Below, piece by piece: positions 57,501-64,000 of a DNA stretch of 64,000 nucleotides (positions within the stretch are counted from its first letter, which is position 1; each line of letters begins with the position of its first letter). The stretch comes from Adiantum capillus-veneris (taxonomy: Eukaryota; Streptophyta; Polypodiopsida; Polypodiales; Pteridaceae): assembly GCA_014529385.2 (NCBI GenBank), contig CM043966.1, positions 140,790,211 through 140,854,210 of the forward strand, in the 5' to 3' direction. The translations under genes and the position numbers were made by a program. The notes beneath the pieces were generated by a model. That model worked only from the letters and a program-made list of their open reading frames with translations, was not told the origin of the DNA and searched no databases.

Positions 57501-59834
57501 ATCATTCAAGAAATTGAAAGAGGCACTCATTACTGCTCCAGTCTTGAAATCACCAGATTGGGAGAAGATATTCCATGTGCATATAGATGCTTCGGCATAT
57601 GCAATAGGATGCATTCTGGCTTAGCTAGAAGAAGGAAACATGGATTTTCCTATCTGTTACGCCAGTCGACAGCTCAACAATGCAGAGAAAAATTACACCA
57701 CAACAGAGCGAGAAGGATTAGGAATGTATATGCTGTGAAGAAATTTCGGCATTATCTTCTAGCCAACAAGTTTGTGTTTTTTACGGATCACCAAGCCTTG
57801 CTCTACGTAGTGAATAAACCATGCAATACCGGGAGAATAGTGAGATGGTTCATTATCTTACTGGAATTCGACTTCACGGTAGTAGTAAAGAAAGGAAAAA
57901 CACATCTTAGAGCTGATCATCTTTCGCGATTGACGAATGGAGAAGACCCTATAGGAGTAGATGACGACATGCCAGACGCGTACTTGTTCAACATAGAAAT
58001 GATACCGAAGTGGTCTCAAAATGTCGTTAGCCTATTAACCTATGGAGGAGAGTTTGATAGAAGAGAATACAACCAGAAACATATTGCTATTCAGAAATCC
58101 AAGAATCTTCAATTGGTTGCAGGAAGGTTGTATCAATTGGGAAATGATCATGTTTTACGACTATGCATCAATCCTGAGGAATATAATATATATCTGTGCG
58201 AAGCACATGTTCAAGAATGTGCATTTCATTGTTCAAGAAGGAACACATATAGGAATTTGTTACAATTGGGAGTCTATTGGCCAGGAATGAAAGAAAGCGT
58301 ACATGAATATGTCACTATATGTATTGTATGTTCATCAAAACCGCTAGCAGAGTATTCGACATTATATCAGATAATGGTCGCTCTGGAATGGAGTCAGTAT
58401 ATTGTTGAATATCTCACAAATAGAACTTTCTCAGAAGGAACGTCAAAAGCTCGTCAGAAATCTGTAGAGACAGAAGCTAGAGATTACGCTTTAATAGGAG
58501 ATCAACTCTATAAGAGAGGTAAAGACAACCATCTTAGGATTTGCGCATCAGAGTCTGAGTATGTGATAATCCTGGAGCAAGCTCATGGAGGAGTAGGTGG
58601 AGGCCATTTCTCAGGTGATAAGACAACAAAACTTGTCTTAGCCGCAAGAATATGGTGGCCAACATTACATATGGACGCTGAGGAATACGTTAAACGGTGT
58701 GATGACTGTGAGCGGACCAAAGTACCACTTAAAAGAGATGATATGCCGCTTAGACCAATGATGGGGGCAAGAGCTTTTGCAAAATGGGGGATTGATTATG
58801 TCGGACCCATTTCACCTCCTGCATATAAGACTCATGCACAATACATCGTTGTGGCTACAGACTATCTAACAAAGTGGGTCGAAGCAAAGGCAACTCAAAA
58901 AGCAGATGCCAGGACCACAGCACAATTTCTATATGAATACGTCTTTGTACGATATGGATTGCCAATAGAAATTGTGAGTGATCGAGGCACACATTTTATA
59001 AATGAAGTGATAGAGATCCTTCTAGATGAATTCATGGTAATCCATAGGAAATCAGCCCCGTATCATCCACAAGCAAACGGACAAGCTGAAGCAACAAACA
59101 AAACCATATGCACGGTTCTTACGAAGATTGTATCTGAGTCGAGAACTGACTGGGACCAGAAGTTGCATTCAACATTATGGGCATATAGGGTAGCATATAA
59201 AACATCAATAGGAACGACCCCATATAACATGGTTTTTGGGCTAAATGCTATCTTACCAATAGAAATCTTGATTTCAACCTTAAGGGTGGCTAAGGATCTA
59301 GAGTGGACAGGGAACGAGCTTTCTGATAGAATAGATGACCTGGAAAAGCTAGACGAGCTTCGCCTAAAAGCAGTAGCTTCTATCTATGCTCAAAAAAGGC
59401 GACAAAAGGAATTTTTTGATAAGCATGTGCGGACTAAAGAGTTTAAGGTTGGGGACTATGTCCTAGTTTACATTCTGAAACAGCATGCTAAGAAGCTTAA
59501 AAAGCGAGGGATGGGACCTCTGGTGATTAAAGATCTATCACCAAGTGGAGCCGTCAAGCTTGCTACATTAGACGGAGAAGAAATGCCCAATTGGATTAGT
59601 GGATGCAGAGTGAAAAAGTATCTTTTGCCGCTAACCCAAGATATGCTTCTCAAAATACATCAAGAAAAGCTGCGTGTCCAGAAAAAGAAGATGACAATCG
59701 GAATTTGTACATCAAGACAAAGAAAGATACAGAGGAAACTCGGACATCTCAATATGTGGAAGTTGAAACAACGAAAAATGTACTACACCCACATCCAGAT
59801 TTCATGGAAGATTGTCTGGGATCAATTTACATAA
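54591..59834 (+). pseudogene. OTA-like pol: protease, RT, RNase H, tandem zinc domains, integrase; broken
   Basis: Protease active site AILDSGAGVAIA is near 55150, with in-frame stops shortly after (55194, 55396, 55523). A Lys/Glu-rich linker follows, then DVFAWSYKDLKGVDPSICQH (56600) and RT in another frame (VSPIVVVPKKNGKLRVCVNLKK; MPFGLTNAPATF; active site YMDD at about 57150; LGHIISQNGI). RNase H has HIDASAYAIGCILA, YASRQLNNAEKNY and TDHQALLYVV, with a frameshift near 57730. Two consecutive H2C2 zinc-binding domains come next (58100-58333 and 58480-58713). The integrase core carries Asp in GIDYVGP, Asp in VSDRGTHF and Glu in NGQAEATNK, then a C-terminal domain (VGDYVLVY..GMGPLVIKDLSPSG). 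Frames shift at about 56000, 56680 and 57730. Confidence 0.88.
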
Positions 59835-60316
59835 GGCACGAAAAATACATCGACAATGAGATAGAAATGTTGTACAAGGATCAACTTACAAATATCTACA
59901 CATATCCTCCAAGTAGTTTTTTGTACAAAGCACAAGATGGAAAATGAAAAATTGGTACCCTCTATGGAGACGAAGACGATCGATACTACAGGGATGTCAC
60001 AAGTCATGAAGTTCCTGTAGAAAACAATCATTATTTTGCAGCAGAAGCGTTTGGCTCAAGAGGAGAAGACTACATGTCTAAAGGTGGTAATGTATACCAT
60101 CTCGTCATGGGTTTACCTCTAACTACGCACCTGGAAGAATTGACACCTACAACTGTCAATGCAGAAATGAGTGACACACCACATGACACACAACAAGGCA
60201 CAACACAACGCACAACATAGAAAGACACGACATAAGTCTCGTGCACCGCACCAGCACAAGACAAAGCTCAAACACACCAAATTGCACAAACAGGGAATAC
60301 GTCAGAAGTACCCGCT

Positions 60317-63300
60317 ATGAAGATAGCACAACTTCAAAAAGAACTAGCTCGATCTCAAGAGCTACTTAACAAAGCACAAGAAGTCATATCATCAGGCATT
60401 AAACAGATGCCAACATCAGATATGAAACCCTCTCGGATGGGGGGAGTTCAAACTCAAAAAAGAGACCCTATATCTTCAAGAGTGGGATTAAGAAGTTCAC
60501 TTTCAAACAAGAAGCAATGTCCTTTCCAGAAACCCAAGTGGAATTTCAAGAAGCATTGGAAGATGCCGAGCCGGAGGAGAGACCACTGGAAATTCACAAT
60601 GCCCAATGTAAAAGGTCAGGTCAAGATGTCATTGTGGTCGACAAATACGATAGGCACTATGAAATAGCCGATGTGAAAAATATGGATGAGTTTAGCAATT
60701 GTGGGCAACCTGTAAGTCACATACTTGGACCCCGTCCAAAAGCACCATCAAGGGAAACGAAAAACAAAGATTCGGTTCGATCTTCACCCTCGGTGCAGAA
60801 CTCGCCAAAATCAACTCGGAAACATAGCCATAAGGCTATGCATAAGCCCCACGTCAAAGACCATATACTGATGGAAGAATTAGCATTACAACTGCTAGAA
60901 ATCATGGATAGTGATTTGATCTTGTATGCAAGCAATAATGGAAGCTATGTTCAGCCTCTCAAGGACAAGACGATGAAGGATAAATAGACGAAGCCAGTGG
61001 ATACACCTAGGTTACTCGTAATCTATAGGTTCATGCATGCAGAAGAGGTCATATCTGTATCTAGATACCACAGGAAACCATTATCAACAGTATTATGGAG
61101 AGCTGCCTCGTCCAAAGGGTGCACATGTTGAGATAACAACATATTGCGACCAATGTGCCATCGGTCATTTAGTGAAGGACTGCCCAACAAAGCTCTACAT
61201 CGAAAAGAAGAAGCAACAAGCCAAAAGCAAAGTTCAGACAGTGACCACAAGGGAACGGAAGCAAGAATCCCCAACAAGAGCTCCGGGAAAGAAGCAAATC
61301 TTGTCACAGAGCACAAAAGATAGGCTCAAGACACAGTTGCTTGAAGTCAAGGGTGTCAACGACATTATCATAGAGAATCAGTCTTTCAAAAAAGATCAAT
61401 TGAACTAGCTGATTCAAGATCGTTTAAGGAACCTCAGTGAGGACAAGTCAAAGCATCCACAAGGTGATGAAGATAAAGCTCGCACTTCAAGGTTCGAGAG
61501 CAAAAGAAGCCAAGATTCTGATGATAGTGAGCCAACACAAGAAGAGGTGGCAGAGGTTAAAAAAAATCTTAGTGCCACGTCACAAGTGGAAGACATGCAA
61601 ATAGAGTCAATGGATGAAGCTGAAAGTCTACCAAATAAATTTTCTATTGTGGACTCTTCATTGGTGATTGAGCAAATCAAAGAGTATGATAAGCTAAAAG
61701 AAGATGTAACTGAAGACATAAAATGCACAGAAGAAAGGGAAATGACTGAGTCCAAGATTGACTACCAAGGACAAGCAATACAGGATATGAATAAATATTT
61801 TCGAGAAGAGACTCTACAAAAACCCATGGAACAATGGGAACCAAAGGCCATGGCGACCATTGCATCAGAAGCAGAGAGTCAACCTCAACATCATGCTACA
61901 CAAGATTCAGAAGATTTCCAAGAAGAAAAGTCACCATTGAATGACCTTCAAGTGCTAGAAGAAGTAAATAGTGACAGAGAGCTTCTGAAATCAAGAATCA
62001 AGGTGTCAAAGTCAGAAACTAGCAATGAACACCAAAAAGCAGCTACAGCAGAAGATAGTAAGCACTTGGGACATGCTACAACTAGTCAAATGACAAAGAA
62101 GTTCAACATACAAGAGGATGACAAAGCCTTCAAGGAACAAAAGTCAAAGAAAAGTACCGAAAGCAACGAGGACATCAACTACTTGGCAGCCAACAAGAAG
62201 ATTAAATTCTCGTTGGATGTGCATGAGAAACTGAAATTCAAATTTATAGCAGAGATAGATTGCACTGCCACGACTAATGTCATGTCTTATGGGCTGTGGT
62301 TACTTCTAGATAAGCCAGAACTGTATGAAATTCAGGTACAAGTTCCTATATCACATGGAATAGCCGTCACAAGTTTAGGGATTGCAAAAGCTACCCTTAC
62401 ACTACAGTAAAAGGTAATCAAAGACAAATTCCTAGTGGTGGATTCCTCCAAAATGAGTACACATTTGATTTTGTCCAAGAACTGGGCAAAAACATTGGCA
62501 GAAGAACGTGAATTTTCAACAATGGTCATCACGACTAGCTCTCAAGAAATCCAGCCTACTACTGCTCCAAGATTATCGGCTTCCGACAAAGGCAAAGCCA
62601 AAATGAGCCCACAAATGTCCTACCAACATAAGCAGCCCCTTAAATCAGAGTCTTCAATCCAACCCACTCAGGTTCAAGACAATGCTTCTATATCAACGGT
62701 CAATACACTTCCACGCCCAAGGCAGACTCCAAAGAAAAATTTTCAACCAAAATACCCTACATTGCGAGATCATCGTCGACAAAAATCTTCAAAGGTCTAC
62801 ATTAAAACTGAAGAAATAAAGGTCAAGGACCCAATATGGGTAAATGAGCCTAGCCAATTGACGAAAGGTAAACACATGGGATGGATAGCCTCCCACTACA
62901 GCTTAGCAGATCAAGGCTATTATGAGGGTCAAAAGAAACTTTGGTTACCAAAACCACAGACCTCGGATTTTGCGGTGGATAAAGGTTTCAAAAAGCATCC
63001 CCAAAAGGAACAAAGCTCATATTTATATCGCCAAAGGAAACCAACCAACAAGGATCACCAAAGGGATGTAGGAAATTTCAAATCCAACTGGCCTTCATAC
63101 CAACATAGGACTTCATCGATAAATAATCCCAAAAATGGCACTCTTGTACATCTCAATACGACATCAAAAACATCATGGGAAGTGCCATCTACAATTCTTC
63201 AAGCTCAAGGTTACTATCAAGGAAATCGGAGAATCTGGCTACCAAAGATGCCAGGTAAACCTTCTTCAAGCAAACGACTTCAGCTTGAAAATAATCTCAA

Positions 63301-63667
63301 GTTCACGAAAGGCAAAATCAAGGACAATGTCACAGTCAAGGCAAAGGATATCTGCAAAGACACGCTAATCACACGATGCAGATACAAATGGGTGCCAAAA
63401 GAACAACACATAACGAAGAAGATTGAAGTCATCTCTAGATCTCAAGAAATGTCAAGACATGATAGACAAAGTGTTACGGAGAATGGAGCGAGCCAATCTT
63501 CTCAACCAAGGGACCAACAACAACAAAAAGAAATTTTGACAACCAAGGTCACCCAGGTATGGCAACAGAAACCAATATTGCCATTATGGTCCTTTACAAA
63601 TCCTCTCTTTGAGTATGGGAGTTTTGAATTTCAAAACCTATTCTTGGCCGAAAGCTCCCGAGAGTAA
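60317..63667 (+). pseudogene. Post-pol region with gag/protease-like modules
   Basis: Mostly one frame, with two in-frame stops (61406-61408 and 62408-62410) and frame changes before 61037. In order: a helical Gln/Lys-rich start (60317-60420); a VVDKYDRHYEIADVKNMDEF block resembling the gag N-terminal DKYGRQY block (about 60630-60720); a zinc knuckle CDQCAIGHLVKDC (about 61150); a long Glu/Lys/Ser-rich stretch (61440-62200); a protease-like segment AEIDCTATTNVMSYGLWLLL (62250-62310) and later HLILSKNWAK (62460-62490). The C-terminal basic part has repeated QGYY(E/Q)GxxxxWLPK modules (about 62910 and 63210) and a YKWVPK (63390). It sits where Athila-type elements have an env-like ORF, but no membrane segment or signal peptide is visible. 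It could also be the 5' half of a different element. Confidence 0.6.
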
Positions 63668-63907
63668 GTCAAGTCGCCATAAAAATCATGGCATAAGAGT
63701 CAAGAGTCGGATAGCTGAGCCACTAAATGAGCAAGCGTCAGACCCAAGCTTCATGTATTAATATTTTTTGTGGTCTATGAGTCTAGATATTTAGATTATA
63801 GCTCAATATGGAAGAGTTGAGCATATTGTAAAATGGAGTCGCTCATGCTGGATAGGTGAGCATAAGAGTCCAAGTCTACTATTTTAAATGGTGGAGTGGC
63901 AGAGTAG

Positions 63908-64000
63908 TCCATCAACCGGTTGAATGTGGCTGTTGCATTGGGCAAGCCAAAAGCCATGACAATGTATTCGTAAAGACCCAACGTAGTGGGAAATGCGGTC
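63908..64000 (-). pseudogene. G1 copy C RT, continuation at the window edge
   Basis: The minus strand encodes GLYEYIVMAFGLPNATATFNRLMD, matching RT of copy A (14071-14160). It stops at the codon next to where the left part of copy C begins (45681). It runs off the window. Confidence 0.75.

Larger units (their letters stand above)
48913..63667 (+). mobile_element. Athila/OTA-like Ty3/gypsy element without 3' LTR
   Basis: 5' LTR 48913-49884, Asp-tRNA PBS 49887-49904, a 1.4-kb leader with a palindrome array, gag 51308-54487, protease/RT/RNase H/integrase 54591-59834, and a post-pol coding region 60317-63667. The PBS type and long leader fit the Athila side of the OTA gypsy clade. No copy of the LTR is found before G1 copy C resumes at 63908, so the 3' end has been lost. 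A relic of the same family lies at 20735-24640 in the opposite orientation. Several stops and frameshifts make it non-functional. Confidence 0.8.

Noticed and set aside
57558-57735. First part of the 758-codon frame as pol
   Set aside because: RNase H in this stretch reads in a different frame; the long frame becomes true pol only after a frameshift near 57730.

Overview
The window is plant nuclear DNA dominated by transposable elements. No bacterial genes, operons, rRNA or CRISPR are present. The evidence is several Ty3/gypsy and Ty1/copia LTR retrotransposons with plant-type primer binding sites (initiator Met tRNA and Asp tRNA), an L1-type LINE 3' end, Helitron termini, MITE-like elements, about 17 long (GA)n/(CT)n tracts and several poly-G runs. 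A large, repeat-rich vascular plant genome is likely; the sequence alone does not let me choose between fern, lycophyte, gymnosperm or angiosperm. Nearly every coding region is a broken retrotransposon gene. The one convincing host-type gene is a small CLE-like secreted peptide precursor on the minus strand at 36906-37190. Layout of the left part: 1-2715 is the 3' part of a Tat/OTA-type gypsy pol, split by a 1.3-kb element with 15-bp terminal inverted repeats flanked by TTAA (1006-2332). 2716-5169 is non-coding and may include that element's 3' LTR. 5170-7526 is a 5' fragment (gag start, PBS, LTR) of a minus-strand gypsy family that I call G1 (copy B). 7585-9072 is a + strand copia protease/integrase relic. 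9624-18703 is a full-length G1 element (copy A) on the minus strand, with 1.58-kb LTRs, PBS, PPT and a perfect 5-bp target duplication CACAA; its pol is broken by a 194-bp tandem duplication. 20074-20734 may be an LTR, and 20735-24640 is an old minus-strand gag-protease relic related to the element at 48.9-63.7 kb. Middle: 25313-26760 is a LINE 3' end with a poly(A) tail. 26961-30993 carries two Helitron 5' ends and one hairpin-CTAG 3' end. 31672-33552 may be a foldback DNA element. 33.5-39.7 kb is the only stretch relatively free of recognisable transposons and holds the CLE-like gene in a GC-rich pocket, followed by a copia-type LTR near 39.35-39.68 kb. Right part: 39795-45681 is a third G1 copy (C). 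Its LTR is interrupted by a 1.75-kb internally deleted copia element (41101-42855, TSD TGTTG), and its reverse transcriptase gene is interrupted by about 18 kb of other elements, resuming at 63908-64000. The 18-kb block holds a truncated + strand gypsy (45682-48912) and an Athila/OTA-like gypsy (48913-63667) with a 972-bp LTR, an Asp-tRNA PBS and a leader carrying four copies of a 28-32 bp palindrome. Its gag and pol are broken, pol has two tandem integrase zinc-binding domains, and a long region after pol resembles a second gag-protease. The element nesting gives the order of events: G1 copy C is oldest, then the + strand gypsy, then the OTA element. The copia mini-element inserted into C's LTR independently.
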